Part shown: piece after piece, positions 30,844-42,858 of the stretch
Layout: each line of letters starts with the position of its first letter
How positions within the stretch are numbered: the first letter of the stretch is position 1
Assembly: GCF_001640025.1 (NCBI RefSeq)
Contig: NC_031671.1
Coordinates: forward strand, 310,001 to 374,000
From: Sugiyamaella lignohabitans
Taxonomy: Eukaryota; Ascomycota; Dipodascomycetes; Dipodascales; Trichomonascaceae
Direction: 5' to 3'
DNA: 64,000 nucleotides
Program-made: the position numbers and the translations under genes
The notes under the pieces: generated by a model
What the model saw: only the letters and a program-made list of their open reading frames with translations
Database searches by the model: none
Told to the model about the DNA's origin: nothing

Positions 30844-31281
30844 GACTAGATATATATTTGTAATATAAACGCAATCGAGTCGCAGTCAGAGAGAAAGCTT
30901 ATCCAAGATACGGGTAAGGGCATGTCAAGGTCCAAATATTCAGATTATATATTATATTTGTAAAATCTATCATAGTATTCATACCAACAATTATTCAGCA
31001 TTTTTTTTCTGTTGTTTCTATTTGCTTCCTAACCATAAAGCATTTAGCTTCTGTTACAGCAACAGATGGAACTTCTGAGATATATTCGCTACAAGATAAT
31101 CATTACCTGTTACGGTTGAGATATTATCGCTACCATCTGATAACCGTAATAGAGCAACATGCAGCCGTTTGGTCCCTGATCGACCAGCTTATTTTCGTTA
31201 CAGATCAGATATATATTAGATCCAAGCTGCTGCAACTAGGTTCTTCATCTACATTATCTTTTTGATGAATTTACGGCGAGA
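30844..31281. other. Copper ATPase upstream region
   Basis: AT-rich promoter region; TATATATTAG at about 31207 is a possible TATA element. No gene or RNA recognised. Confidence 0.4.
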
Positions 31282-34200
31282 ATGGAATTAGTTACTCATA
31301 CATTTGTGGTGGAAAATCTCCACTGTGAGGGATGTGAAAGAGCGATAAATGATCTATTAGTAAATATGGACTCAAGGATCACAGAAGTTCAGGTATCACT
31401 GCACGATGACACTGTATCCGTCGTCTCTCCAAAAGAGATAACCAGCCGAGATATTGCAAAGGTTCTTGATAAGGAGGGCTTTGATGTTATCGTTACTGAT
31501 GTTTCTGAGGATCCGGAGGAATCACATCATGGCTCAAGTTCAATTTGGCTTCCTAGTAGAATACGGTATTGGCAGAAGTCTCGTGCTCATCTAGAAAAGT
31601 GTGACCAATGCCGTATAAGCAAAGCATCTTCAGAGAGTTCAAGGTCCAGCCTTAAGAAGGCTCTGCATTACTTTGAAAAAGAAAAGGATATCACAGATGG
31701 CAGTAGCGTAATTCACGAAGAAGATGAAGACATGGTTGTAGTCATGGATGCCTCTTCAGATGCTACTCAGTTTAGAGCTATTTATTCTATTGGAGATATG
31801 ACATGCGCTGCTTGCACGACGGCGATTAGTACTACTGTTAAAGAACAGATGCCAGAGCTTCTCGATATTGGCGTTGACCTTATAAACAAATCAGCTGTTG
31901 CTCTGGTGCCGAACAAACAGGTTGCTTTGAAGATCCAGGAGATAATCAATGATATTGGGTATACTTGTGAGCTAGTTGAGCTGACACCTGTTGAATCCAA
32001 TAAATCATGGAGGCTGACAGCTTCCATAAGTGGAATGTCATGCATGTCCTGTGTGAACGCAATAAAGGACCAGGTAGGCCCGTTGCCTTATCTCCAGGAA
32101 GCTGATATTAGTCTCTTGACAAACTCTGGAACTTTCACAATCAATGATCTTAAAATGGCTGATGAATTAAAAGAGAAAATCCAAGATATGGGATATGATT
32201 ACGATTTAATAGAAGTCAACGAGGTCGACTATGCAAAGAACAAGACCTCCCGGACTGTTAACTTGTCTATCAAGGGAATGTTTTGCGAGTAAGTATTTGA
32301 AAGAGACAGAGCAAGAATTTTAATCATTGATACTAACTAACTACAGGCATTGTCCTGATAACGTTAATGAGGTATTAAAGTCATATGGTGACACGGTAGT
32401 AGTAACGCATAAAGTGTCGTTAAAGGATCCGTTTATCAAATTCACCTATTATCCATCACCTCCAGATGTTACCATACGATCAATTTTTAAAAATATTGAA
32501 AAGATATCAGATAACTTCCATGTAAGCGTGGTACACCCAAAAACATTGGAGGAAAGATCGATAGAAATGGCCAAACGAGAGCAAATGAAGCTCTACAAGC
32601 GCCTGTTCTTAACATTTTTATCCCTTGTACCTACTTTTATTATCGGAGTGGTGGCGATGGATTTGGTTCCAAAAGGTTCGAAGTTACGAACTTATTTTGA
32701 ACAACCGATATGGGCTGGAGGGGTGAGTAGGTCGACGTGGGCATTGCTTTTCTTATCTACTCCTGTATATTTCTTCGCAGCAGATCTATTCCATACTAAA
32801 GCTCTAAAAGAGATATGGAGTTTGTGGAGAGGAGGTGCCTCTTGGAAGCGCCGATTGTTTCGATTTGGATCTATGAACTTGCTGATGTCTCTTGGTATCA
32901 CCATTGCCTATTTCGCCAGTATAGCACTACTAATTCTTAGTGCAACTAGTCAACCTAAGGAGGTCATGGGTTATACCAGCACATATTTTGACTCTGTTGT
33001 ATTCTTGGCATTCTTTTTGCTAATGGGCCGATGCATTGATGCTTATTCAAAGGCTCAGACCGCGTCAGCAGTGTCTATGCTGGGCAATTTAAGACCCGAT
33101 ACTGTTAATGTTATTGAACCCGAACAGGGTCAGACAGTGTTGAGTGATTACCTGCATAACGAAAGCAAAGCTGTATCTATTGATATGGTAGAGGTAGGAG
33201 ACTATGTCAAAGTTTTACCAGGAGAAAGATGTAGTGTGGATGGAATTATTGTAGATGGACAATCCACGTTCGATGAATCGACTCTGACAGGAGAAAGTAG
33301 ACCAGTGAAACATGGTGTTGGAGAAGAGATTTTCGCAGGAACCATCAACACTGGAACAGGTGCGGTTGTCGCACGAATCAAAGCCATTGAAGAAGGTTCG
33401 TTATTGAACAGTATTGTGTCTATTGTTAGAGAAGGGCAATTACATCGAGCTCCCATAGAACGAGTGGCAGAGAAAATTACTGGTATATTTGTTCCCGTGG
33501 TTACTCTTATTGCTGTACTCACTTGGGTGATTTGGCTAGCACTTGGTTTATCGGGATCTCTTCCTCAGAGATATTTGGATATCGATGTTGGTGGGTGGAC
33601 AGTTTGGTCTCTGCAATTTGCTATTTCGGTATTTGTCGTTGCTTGTCCTTGTGGAATTGGTCTTGCTGCGCCAACTGCATTGTTTGTTGGATCAGGACTT
33701 GCTGCGAAGTATGGAATTCTAGCTCGTGGTGGTGGTGAAGCGTTTCAGGAAGGATCTAATATCGATATTATATGTTTCGATAAAACAGGTACTCTGACAG
33801 AAGGTGGAGAGCCTAAAATCACAGATCATCATTTTACAGGCACAATATCACTGGAGCTGCTGCAAATTGCTAATACCATGGAGGGAGCGTCTACTCATCC
33901 TCTAGGCATCGCTGTGCGCAATTTTGTACAAATTACATTAGAAGAGGCCAAGAATGACACAGTAGCTTTATATTCTCCAGCTGTGAAGAAAATTGAAGAG
34001 ATTCCTGGTATGGGACTGGAAGCTGAGATAGACGGACCGGAGATCGCCAAGGTTCTTTTAGGCAATGAACGATTGCTGGAGAAATATAATTCCAAGGTTG
34101 ATGACGAAACGAATGACCTCATGAATAAGTGGAAAGCTCAAGGAAAGTCAGTGATACTGGTTGCCACTTCTAAAGACAGAAATAATTTTGAAATCAGACT

Positions 34201-34816
34201 TGTTATGGGAGCAGCAGATGCAGTCCGACCGGAGTCGAAAGAAGTTATTGAAGCCTTGACGAGCCGTGGCATTGAATGTTGGATGATATCTGGAGACAAC
34301 GAAATAACCGCCAAAGCAGTCGCGGCTCAAGTCTCTATTCGACCAGAAAATGTGATTGCTGGTGTATTGCCTGCCGAAAAGTCTGATAAAGTGACATGGC
34401 TGCAGAAGTCAGGCAATAGTAAACGTACCCCGGGAGGCGCCAGAGCTATTGTAGCCATGGTTGGTGACGGAGTCAATGATGCACCAAGTTTGTCCATTGC
34501 GGATGTTGGTATTGCAATTGGTTCAGGTTCCGACCTGGCGTTGACGTCGGCTAAGTTTGTTCTTCTCAAATCGGATTTGTACAGTCTGCTTAATTTGCTA
34601 GACATTTCTCGAGTAGTATTCCGACGAGTTAAATTCAATTTTGCCTGGGCCCTGATATATAATCTAATTGGCATCCCTGTGGCGGCTGGAGTTATCTACC
34701 CGTATCACAACTCCCGATTGAGTCCAGCTTGGGCTTCTCTCGCCATGGCTTTGAGCTCAGTGTCGGTAGTCACATCGTCACTCCTTCTCAAATTGTACAG
34801 ACCCAAGGGTCAATAA
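31282..34816 (+). CDS. Copper-transporting P1B-type ATPase (CCC2/CRP1 type), four HMA domains
   Basis: Two exons, 31282-32288 and 32347-34816, give 1158 aa. The 58-nt intron (GTAAGT, tandem TACTAACTAAC, CAG) splits the fourth metal-binding motif. Four N-terminal heavy-metal-associated CxxC sites are visible: HCEGC, TCAAC, SCMSC and the spliced FCEHC. Then come the P1B core: TGES actuator, the CPC ion-binding motif in ACPCGIGLAAPT, DKTGTLTEGGEP phosphorylation site, THPLGIAV (HP motif) and GDGVNDAPSL. Ccc2 loads copper into secreted multicopper oxidases from the Golgi; Crp1-type pumps export copper at the cell surface. Sequence alone does not separate them, though four HMA sites exceed the two of S. 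cerevisiae Ccc2. Confidence 0.93.
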
Positions 34817-35006
34817 CGCATTATTTATATTTATAGATTATTTATTTATTCTCATCATACACAGCCTATTCGCAGCCCCCCTGCTGTCTATTATCGTGAA
34901 CTAAAGACCAAACGCACTGCTGGAAGCAAGGCAACAACATAAGAAAAATAAAACAACGAATCTTTACAAAACCTTAATTAATTGTAATTGTCTTGGACTA
35001 AAAAAT

Positions 35007-35756
35007 TTATTTAGAACCTTGGGCAGCAACGGCGGCAGCTCCGGCCTCAGCAGCCTCAGGGTCGAGGTACTCAGCCTTCTTGACAGGCTTGAGGTTGTCA
35101 TCAAGTTCATAGACAAGAGGAATACCAGTAGGGATGTTAAGACCAGCAATATCTTCATCAGAGATGTTGTCGAGGTGCTTGACCAAAGCTCTCAAGGAGT
35201 TACCGTGGGCAACGACAATAACGGTCTTACCGGCAAGCAAATCCTTGGAGATATCAGATTGCCAGTAAGGCAACAGACGCTTGATGACCAACTCGAGAGA
35301 CTCAGTCTTGGGAAGGTCCTCCTTAGGAACATCCTTGTATCTTTCATCGTGAGCTTGAGAAAACTCAGAGTCGTCAGCAATTGGTGGAGGAGGAACATCG
35401 AAAGAACGACGCCAAGTCATGAATTGCTCTTTGCCGTATTGGGCCAAGGTTTGAGCCTTGTCCTTTCCTTGCAAAGCACCGTAGTGACGCTCGTTAAGAC
35501 GCCAGTTACGCTTGACATCAATGAAAAGACGGTCAGCATTGTCAAGAGCAATATTGGCAGTTTGAATAGCACGAGAAAGCTTAGAAGTGTAGAGAATATC
35601 GGGCTTAAGGCCGGACTCCTTCAAGAGCTCACCAGCACGAGTGGCCTCCTTGATACCGACTTCAGAGAGCTTGACATCGACCCAACCGGTGAAAAGGTTC
35701 TTTTCATTCCAGTCAGATTGACCGTGACGGACGAGGATGAGCTTATGAGTGGACAT
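35007..35756 (-). CDS. GPM1: Phosphoglycerate mutase
   Basis: 249 aa cofactor-dependent mutase of glycolysis, interconverting 3- and 2-phosphoglycerate in the cytosol. [18 protein letters not shown] carries the catalytic His; [15 protein letters not shown] and [14 protein letters not shown] give the second His and substrate residues. Codon use is highly biased, as expected for an abundant enzyme. Just upstream of the ATG is CTAAC followed by TTTTATCAG, a branch site and acceptor. With donor GTGAGT at 36139-36144 this predicts a 385-nt intron in the 5' untranslated region (35760-36144), with a TATA at about 36350 beyond it. The coding part is certain, the leader intron inferred. Confidence 0.97.
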   Translation of the reverse strand: MSTHKLILVRHGQSDWNEKNLFTGWVDVKLSEVGIKEATRAGELLKESGLKPDILYTSKLSRAIQTANIALDNADRLFIDVKRNWRLNERHYGALQGKDKAQTLAQYGKEQFMTWRRSFDVPPPPIADDSEFSQAHDERYKDVPKEDLPKTESLELVIKRLLPYWQSDISKDLLAGKTVIVVAHGNSLRALVKHLDNISDEDIAGLNIPTGIPLVYELDDNLKPVKKAEYLDPEAAEAGAAAVAAQGSK

Positions 35757-35759
35757 GAT

Positions 35760-36144
35760 CTGATAAAAGAGTTAGATAAGAGCACTCGGTACTAGCATGA
35801 GAAACAAAGAGAGCAAGGTCAATAAGAAAGAGATGTTAAGAGAATGCAATTAAAACGCAAGCACAAAACAACCATAAAATAGCCAAAAAGTAATGGATAT
35901 ATAAACAATTGAGACATTAAATGTAGCAATGGAAAATTAAAAACTCGTCATACCACATGTACTGACAAGAGCATAAACAAAGTCCGTAGGTACCGAGTAT
36001 ACCTCAATCAAAAAATTAAAAATTAAAAATTCACAATCAGCCCAATTGTCCATTCAAACCTAACTGAAAGAAACTAACCAAATATCTACTAGAATAAACA
36101 ATTCATAATCTACCAGAAGTTGAAGTCCCTAAATAAAAACTCAC
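35760..36144 (-). other. Candidate 5'-UTR intron of GPM1
   Basis: Minus-strand donor GTGAGT (36139-36144), branch TATCTAAC, and acceptor TATCAG ending three bases before the GPM1 ATG. The splice signals match the coding introns of this window. Confidence 0.45.
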
Positions 36145-37034
36145 AAGTCTCGGAAAATGGAAAGCTTTCTTCATACTAACTGATGTATTTGCGCAATTGC
36201 TGATTCAACGTGCAATTCACATTCTCTCAATTGATCCAAGTCTCAAGCTTCTTCCATCCACTTACGCTTTTCGAAAGATATCTGTTTAGTTACTACTAGG
36301 AAAGAGATTATCTGTACTGAAGAAGAAGGAGAAAACAAGAAAAAATGAAAATATATATATGCCTTGACAATCAGTCAGGGCCATTGAGGGTTAGGAGCAA
36401 TGATCCGTTCACAAACCGCATCGTGCTGTGGTGAGAGCTGGTAACATGCAAGGTGGTGTTACTTTTCTGTTGTGTGTTGGGAGTTTCTATGACGCAAGGT
36501 TATAGGCTAGAGATAAATTAGTTCACGCATCATCAGTCTGCACGTGAAGATATGGAATTGTGATATGGAATTGTGGATCAGCTGAACTGATTCTGATGGA
36601 CCGCTGGTTCACTGTGTAGTGTACTGGATGGTGCGCGGGACTTTTATCTGGAACAGTATCTTTTGCCAGTTCGTTTGAATTGAAAACGAAAGAGTTGGCT
36701 CGATACTCCTAGTGACAGTCTTAGCTATTTTGATAGTTCCACTATTTTTAACCTGATGAGGTTAATGCTCAGATGTAAGGGATCGCTGCGAGACTGTCAT
36801 TTTCAATGATAGTTTTAGTAGATTTAACCAGTTGAGGCTAATAATAGATATTTCAAGTAACGCTTTTCGTCTGCTTGAAATATCGTGAGCATCGTCTCGA
36901 AAAGCAAGTTTGAGGAGTTTCTTAAAAGTCACCAGAGAAATCACTCAGAGATCACGCTCGGTGTATGCTTATATAATGTTTATATATAATAATAGTAGTA
37001 ATAGTAATATACAATAAATAGTGGGTGCGTTAAT
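36145..37034. other. GPM1 promoter region
   Basis: Holds ATATATATA at about 36350-36360 (TATA for GPM1) and CACGTG at 36542. No gene recognised; a 60-codon frame at 36762-36944 is not credible. Confidence 0.45.
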
Positions 37035-38180
37035 TTACAGAACACCAGATTCCATTTGACCCACTTGACCCTTTTTAGCACGAGTTTGTTTTGGAGCTTG
37101 CCATTGAGGAGCATTGCTTGTATCAGGGACTTGTGGTTGTCTGTGAGTCTGCTGCCATTGGCTGATTTGTTGGTCGCGATACTGCTGACGCTGTTGATAG
37201 TTCTTTGGCGCTTTGGATTGAACAACTGGAGTGATAGGTGGTAAGGTTTGACGAGGCACTGGTTGTGTTTGTCGTGGTTGTTGAGGTAGCGACTGCTGTA
37301 GTTGTGGTTGTGTTTGAGCTTGTACTTGAGCTTGTGGTTGTCCTCGTGCTTGAGGTTGAGTTTGAGCTTGCAACTGTTGCTGCTGTCTCTGGGGCTGTTG
37401 CTGTCGTTGTTGCCGTTGTTGTTGTTGTCGCTGCTGTTCGAGTTGCTTTTGATGTTCTGTATACCGACGCTGGTCCACAAGCTGGAACTCGCCTCGTTCG
37501 CGCTGCTGTTGAATGGCCCGCTTACGTAGAAAGCTATCAATCATAGCAGCATTGCGAGACGAGCATGCGTTCATCCAGCAAAATATACTACCCAAAACTG
37601 GAAACAATGAGATAACAAAATCAAGGAGAATATTTCCAGACATTTTTGACTGGATATCAATTGGCACCCTTAGTTCTTCTGCCAGTGATACAAGCCTATA
37701 ATGTACTGCATACATGCACGTAGGGCCAATTACAGGAATCAATGCTGCCAAAGGAGCAGAGCCAACCCCTATTTGAAGCCAATACCAGCCCAAAAAGCAT
37801 TGGTCATGAGTCCATGCCTTTTTCATGATCTTTTTCCAAATCTTTTGATCATGTTCGTTTATGCCTTGAGGTGGTTTCCTTCGTACCTTGTCGCCGTTGG
37901 GTTTTGTCTCAAAAAAAGGGTCTAAATAGTTAGTAATCAGTACTGTAATTAATTATAGAGCATATTATGCGTTGTAATTACTATCCACTACTATCTTTTC
38001 TTATAAAGATTCTGTACAAATGCAATAATCAGAATTGCCATCTAACAAGCAACGATCCAGGAAATATTTACCTTTGGTTTCAATATATTCACCAGCCGCT
38101 TCACCCCATGCCGTCATGACATAATCATATCCAGGAATGGACTGGATATTGTCATTGACAGTCTGGATGGCCGAGTCCAT
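37035..38180 (-). CDS. DUF4112 membrane protein with Gln-rich tail
   Basis: Two exons, 38072-38180 and 37035-37921, give 331 aa (donor GTAAAT, TACTAAC branch, TTTAG acceptor). The N-terminus (PGYDYVMTAWGEAAGEYIE) leads through KPPQGINEHDQKIWKKI to two hydrophobic segments: LGWYWLQIGVGSAPLAALIP continuing into VIGPTCMYAVHY, and ILLDFVISLFPVLGSIFCWM. This is the layout of fungal DUF4112 proteins, of unknown function. The C-terminal half (residues about 190-300) is almost pure Gln/Arg/Pro low complexity. Membrane location is inferred. Confidence 0.8.
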
Positions 38181-39311
38181 TTTTCAACACTTTTTCCTTC
38201 GTATCGGTGCTGCCGGGAAGCAACAATTTCAAACATGAAGAGTAAATGCGAGATAGATGATAATCGCGATCTCCCTCTCGTCTAGAAGCATGTAGATCAC
38301 ACGCCACATGCAGCACTGCCAACTTATATTGAGTGTGATATTAAAGTTAGTAAACAAAAGTGAAGGTGGGTCTTTTCCAGAAGGTAGATTTTGTCTTGGT
38401 TCATTCGATATTCCAGCCCCGATATTGAGCACTAGAGAAAATGTTCTCTCCGAATGAGGAATGTCTGCTGAACGCCGATGAACACTAGTTAGAATTGGAG
38501 TTATTGTCCTCCCAGTAAACATGCTATTGACACACTTTTCAGAATTTAGAGTGAGTTGAAATGTATGTCTACTGTATTCGAATTATGACTTGAAAATGTG
38601 CTTTATATTTCTAAAGACATTTTGTATCAGAAAATGACAAGGACAGCAGGATTCATCGTGATTATTGAAATTGTGACAATTTTGGTTGCTTTACGGAGTG
38701 AATTGAGCGACAGGTAAATACTACCATCAAAGATTCTAAAGTTAGATGAAGCAATTATTCAAGTCTGTATTGACATTCAGATTAGCAGCTAAACCAACTT
38801 GGATGTCTCAAGATCAGAACTTAAACCAGAAATAAGCATCTCTCTATAAATCTAACAGAAGAGAAAAAATTGTGTTGACTTGGTCTTTCTAGCAATTTAA
38901 ATCTGATCTATTCTTGTTATATGGTGCGTAACTTGAAGAAAGTTTATGCAGGGTCCTTTGGATTAGAGACCGAAGATGCTACCCTGGGTCTCTCATGATC
39001 TGAGAATTAAACCGTGAAATTAAACCACATAGAAAGAGCGAGCTATAGATCAAAGCCTTTTGACGCCTTTTCCAATACTTCAGAGTCTATAATCAATGTT
39101 CACGTGGCTTATAATTATATTTCTAGGACTACATACATAACCGGTAAACGGCTGACATAGGATGGTAGGTAGCATGCAGCATTACTAGATAGAGACTAAT
39201 CGAAACCAACCCCCTTAATCTTTAATTCAAGTAAATATAATACTCCAGTCGAAAACTCGTAGAGGACGACCCATCCAGTATTGACTTTCGAAATATACAA
39301 CTACAACTACC
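38181..39311. other. Divergent intergenic region
   Basis: Between the DUF4112 gene and the Rab gene. A 97-codon minus-strand frame at 38229-38522 has no recognisable domain. No RNA gene seen. Confidence 0.45.
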
Positions 39312-40178
39312 ATGGCGTCAAGAAGTTGGGATTTCATTGCGAAAATAGGTGAGTTGCTTTCCAGAGCTTGGCTTGCTATTTGAGCTCCTCGGCTTGGATC
39401 ACGGCTCTGAAGAACTAATACTAACAAGCTTGCAGTAATGATAGGAGAATCGTAAGTGTAGAATTGTATGAATATGTGACAAGTGAATTTGAATATCCGA
39501 GTGGAACCAATTTGAAAAGAATAATATCATTGGATTTTGATAGCGGGTTCAAGGCATGGGCCTCATAAGTAAGACCACTAACACTATAGTGCATGCGGAA
39601 AATCGTCGCTGACGATACGATTGACGGACGATAGATTCTCTGATATTCATGACATCACAATAGCAGCCGAGATTGGGTCGAAAATCATACCAGTAGGCGA
39701 GAACCAGCATATGAAGCTGCAAATCTGGGACACAGCTGGTCAGGAACATTTTCGAGCAGTAACAAGATCCTACTTTCGTAATGCCGCTGGTTGTATTCTA
39801 GTGTATGATGTCACAAGGAGGCAGACCTTTGACCAAGTCAGCATGTGGCTCAATGATATACGAGAACAGGCTCATGAAGAGATCAATATTTGTCTAGTAG
39901 GGAACAAATCAGACCTGGAAGATCAGAGACAGGTGCCATACGAAGAAGCAAAACAGTGGGCTGATAGCAATGGAATATCTCACTTCCTAGAGACATCTGC
40001 CAAAACTGGAGACAATGTTTTAGAGGCATACACAAGCGTGGCACAGTCTATTCACAGCAAGATAGTGGGTGGCAGGTACAACCTTCAAGATAAGGGTCAT
40101 GGTGTTAAGGCCAACAATTCGGGTCTCATAAATCTAAATGTAGATGCTAGCACGAAACGTAAAGGCGGGTGCTGTTAA
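39312..40178 (+). CDS. YPT4: Rab GTPase, Ypt4/Rab4-like
   Basis: Three exons, 39312-39348, 39436-39451 and 39590-40178, give 213 aa. The middle exon is only 16 nt, and the P-loop GESACGKS is assembled across all three. Splice sites: GTGAGT/TTGCAG and GTAAGT/CTATAG, with CTAAC branch sites. Other Rab motifs: HDITIAAEIG effector loop, WDTAGQE, NKSDL, ETSAK, and a C-terminal CC for geranylgeranylation. The N-terminal MASRSWDFIAKIVMIGES and HDITI are closest to Rab4/Rab14 and S. pombe Ypt4, linked to endosomal recycling. The effector loop is more diverged than usual. Confidence 0.88.
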
Positions 40179-40570
40179 TTTATTCTTAATATAGTACATA
40201 TCAGGGGTGTAGAAAGTCTGCGTCTCCGTCGGTTGAGTGTGTATCTCTGAACCTTTGGATTCTGTATCCCTAGAACTTATCACTATTCAGCACATAATCT
40301 GGTACATAAAAGTTCTGGCTAAGTGGGTGGAACAGTGAAAACTGGTTCGAAGTTATAGCTGGTCAACCAGCTGAGACCCTGATCATCGTCCAAAAGATAA
40401 GATAAGAACCCTACCAGCCCTGCGGGTGTATAAAAAAATCCTGCAGATGTATGTCGATCCTGAAAAATTATTTTATTAGCGGTATTCCAGTCGGGGTTTG
40501 TTTAGCAGCAGTCAGTCTCTATTGAAACATTTGTTCTGGGAGATTCAGTGGATTTTGAAAATATTTAAAT
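40179..40570. other. PUF6 upstream region
   Basis: Contains TATAAAAA at 40429-40436 and TGAAAAATTA at 40461-40470, the latter resembling the RRPE element of ribosome-biogenesis promoters. Nothing else recognised. Confidence 0.4.
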
Positions 40571-42538
40571 ATGGGCAAAACCGCTGTGAAGCTGAGTACT
40601 AAGAGAAAGGCTGTTGCTGTTGAAAGCAGGAAGCCTGTTACCAATGGCAAGTTGAAGAAGGCAAAGAAAGAGGAAGAGGTTGTTGAAGAGTCTGAAGAGA
40701 ATGAAGATGATTTTGCTAGCAGTGATGATGAGAGTATCAACCTAAGTAGCGATGATTCCGATGAGGATGAACTTGATAAGGACGATGATGAGGAAGATGA
40801 GTTGGATCAAGATGAAGAGGTCGACGAAGAAGGCAACGGTAGCGAAGATGGCGAAGAGGATGAAGAGGGACTGGCTGACGACGGTTCCAAGACTGCTAGA
40901 TCTAAGGAACAGAGAGCTGAACAAAAGAAACTGCAACAAGAACGTAAACTCCAACGTAGTGGTGGTGTAGAGATTCAACAGATCAAGAACATCTGGGAAA
41001 GACTGAGAGTAAAGACTGGTGTCCCCACTGAAGTCCGTAAGAAGTTGGTGGACCAAGCATGGGAGCTGTGTCATGATAAAGTCAAAGAGCTTGTTTTTAA
41101 GCACGATGCTTCTCGTGTTGTTCAAACTATTTTCAAATATGCTGACAAGGAAAAGAGATTAGCTATCACCAAGGCTCTCAAGGGATCATATGTCGAACTG
41201 GCCAAGAGCAGTTATGGTAAATACTTGCTTGTCAAGCTTTTACACTACGGATCTAGTGACGTTCGTGATGGTGTTCTCAGTGAAATGCATGGCAGTTTCA
41301 GAAAGCTCATCAAGCACAAGGAAGGAGCCTATGTCATTGAAGATGCCTATAGAGACTATTCAACAGCTGCTCATAAATCGCAAATCATTAGTGAATTCTA
41401 CGGATCGGAATTTGCCATTTTCAAGGATATTGCCAAAGACAAGTCACTTGAAGATATCATCAAGGAGAACCCTGATAAGCGCCCCTACTTGATGAAGAAC
41501 TTGAACGAGGTTATCACCTCTGCTGTCAACAAGGGCTCGATTGGTTTCACTATCATCCATGCCGCCATGTTGGAATATGTGAAAAACATCGATGCCACTG
41601 GATCTGAAAGAGAAGTATTTATTGACCTTATAACCGAGCAATTCGCAGAGATTGTCCATACCAACGAAGGTTCTCAGGTCGCCTGCCGTGTTCTCAGCAT
41701 TGCCACAGCCAAGGAACGTAAGGGTCTGGTTAGGAGTCTCAAGCCATTTGCCTCCAAGCTGGCATCTGACGAGTACGGTTACCTTGTCCTTATTGCACTT
41801 TTCAGATCTGTTGATGATACCGTTCTTGTATCCAAGTCGTTCACAGCTGACCTCAAGGAGAACATCAACTCACTCATTGTGTCGAAGACTGGACGTAGAG
41901 CATTCCTATATCTTTTGTTAGGACTATCACCACGTTATTTTACACCCACTATCATTAAAAAGTTCAACCAGCTGGACGAGTTGAAGGCTGCTACATCTAA
42001 GAAAGACGACGAGGTCAGAAGAACTGAGCTTTTGAAAGCGTTCTCACCTCTGTTTTTTGAAGCCATCAGTGCCAACACCCGTACCATTCTCAAGGAATCG
42101 CTAGGTGCTCAGTTTGTTGCTGAGGCTCTTTTATACGGTATTGGCGAAGACGACCGTCAAAAAGCTCTAGAGTCGGTTGCCAGTGCATTCGGTGACTCAT
42201 CTCCAGACGCCGACAACGGCACTCATTTGATTCACGAGCCATTCTCGACCCGTCTACTGCGTACTCTGGTGCAAGATGGACACTGGGACGCTAAAGAGAA
42301 GAGAGCCAATGTTGTTTCTTCTCCCACGAACTTCAAAGCTCTTCTCCTGACCAAGGTCTTGGAGTTTCCTGCCGAGTGGGCCACTGGTGATGGCTCGTTC
42401 GTGGTAGTATCTCTTGTCGAGAACCTCGAATCCGCCGATAAGGCGACGCTTGTCAAGGTCCTCAAGAAGCACAAAAAGGCCATCACTGCTGCCTCGGCTG
42501 ACAACAAAGGAGCCAAACTACTCGTTGAGCATTTGTAA
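40571..42538 (+). CDS. PUF6: Pumilio-family protein Puf6
   Basis: 655 aa, one exon. A basic N-terminus and a long Asp/Glu tract (residues about 35-105) precede PUM-type helical repeats, for example KELVFKHDASRVVQTIFKY, SYGKYLLVKLLHYG and EGAYVIEDAYRDY. A CPL-type C-terminal region ends TAASADNKGAKLLVEHL-like. This matches Puf6 (human PUM3): a nucleolar factor in 60S maturation that also represses ASH1 mRNA in S. cerevisiae. A palindromic repeat begins 37 bp after the stop. Confidence 0.92.
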   Translation: MGKTAVKLSTKRKAVAVESRKPVTNGKLKKAKKEEEVVEESEENEDDFASSDDESINLSSDDSDEDELDKDDDEEDELDQDEEVDEEGNGSEDGEEDEEGLADDGSKTARSKEQRAEQKKLQQERKLQRSGGVEIQQIKNIWERLRVKTGVPTEVRKKLVDQAWELCHDKVKELVFKHDASRVVQTIFKYADKEKRLAITKALKGSYVELAKSSYGKYLLVKLLHYGSSDVRDGVLSEMHGSFRKLIKHKEGAYVIEDAYRDYSTAAHKSQIISEFYGSEFAIFKDIAKDKSLEDIIKENPDKRPYLMKNLNEVITSAVNKGSIGFTIIHAAMLEYVKNIDATGSEREVFIDLITEQFAEIVHTNEGSQVACRVLSIATAKERKGLVRSLKPFASKLASDEYGYLVLIALFRSVDDTVLVSKSFTADLKENINSLIVSKTGRRAFLYLLLGLSPRYFTPTIIKKFNQLDELKAATSKKDDEVRRTELLKAFSPLFFEAISANTRTILKESLGAQFVAEALLYGIGEDDRQKALESVASAFGDSSPDADNGTHLIHEPFSTRLLRTLVQDGHWDAKEKRANVVSSPTNFKALLLTKVLEFPAEWATGDGSFVVVSLVENLESADKATLVKVLKKHKKAITAASADNKGAKLLVEHL

Positions 42539-42575
42539 TTTATAGACGTTAATATTTCCCTGTACTTGCAACGCT

Positions 42576-42706
42576 GCCTCCGGCGGCTGGGGCTCTGCCC
42601 CAGACCCCGTAGCTCCTGCTTCGCAGGAGATCACTGGCACCGTATACAGACTTACTCGAGCGTAGCGAGAGGAGTGGTCTGGGGCGAAGCCCCAGCCGCC
42701 CGAAGG
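42576..42706. repeat. GC-rich palindromic element, copy D (two-armed)
   Basis: About 131 bp, left arm GCCTCCGGCGGCTGGGG, core CTCCTGCTTCGCAGGAG then CACTGGCACCGTA, right arm ending CAGCCGCCCGAAGG. The two arms carry different hairpin loops (TCT versus TTC), and the right outer end is mutated. It lies between convergent PUF6 and HAP3, 37 bp after the PUF6 stop. Confidence 0.93.
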
Positions 42707-42858
42707 AGAGTCACCAGTTCTAAATAAAAGGGTCATTAATTACAGGCGAAAAGCGCCTTCAGACATATGGTGTTATATATAGGAATCGTAAGCCTCGTGT
42801 CACATGGGAATGGTGGGGAGTCATTAAAAGCAAGTGCGGTGTGCTTTACAGGCAACCG

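Noticed and set aside
37238..37546. Plus-strand frames over the DUF4112 gene
   Set aside because: Antisense shadow of the Gln-rich coding tract.
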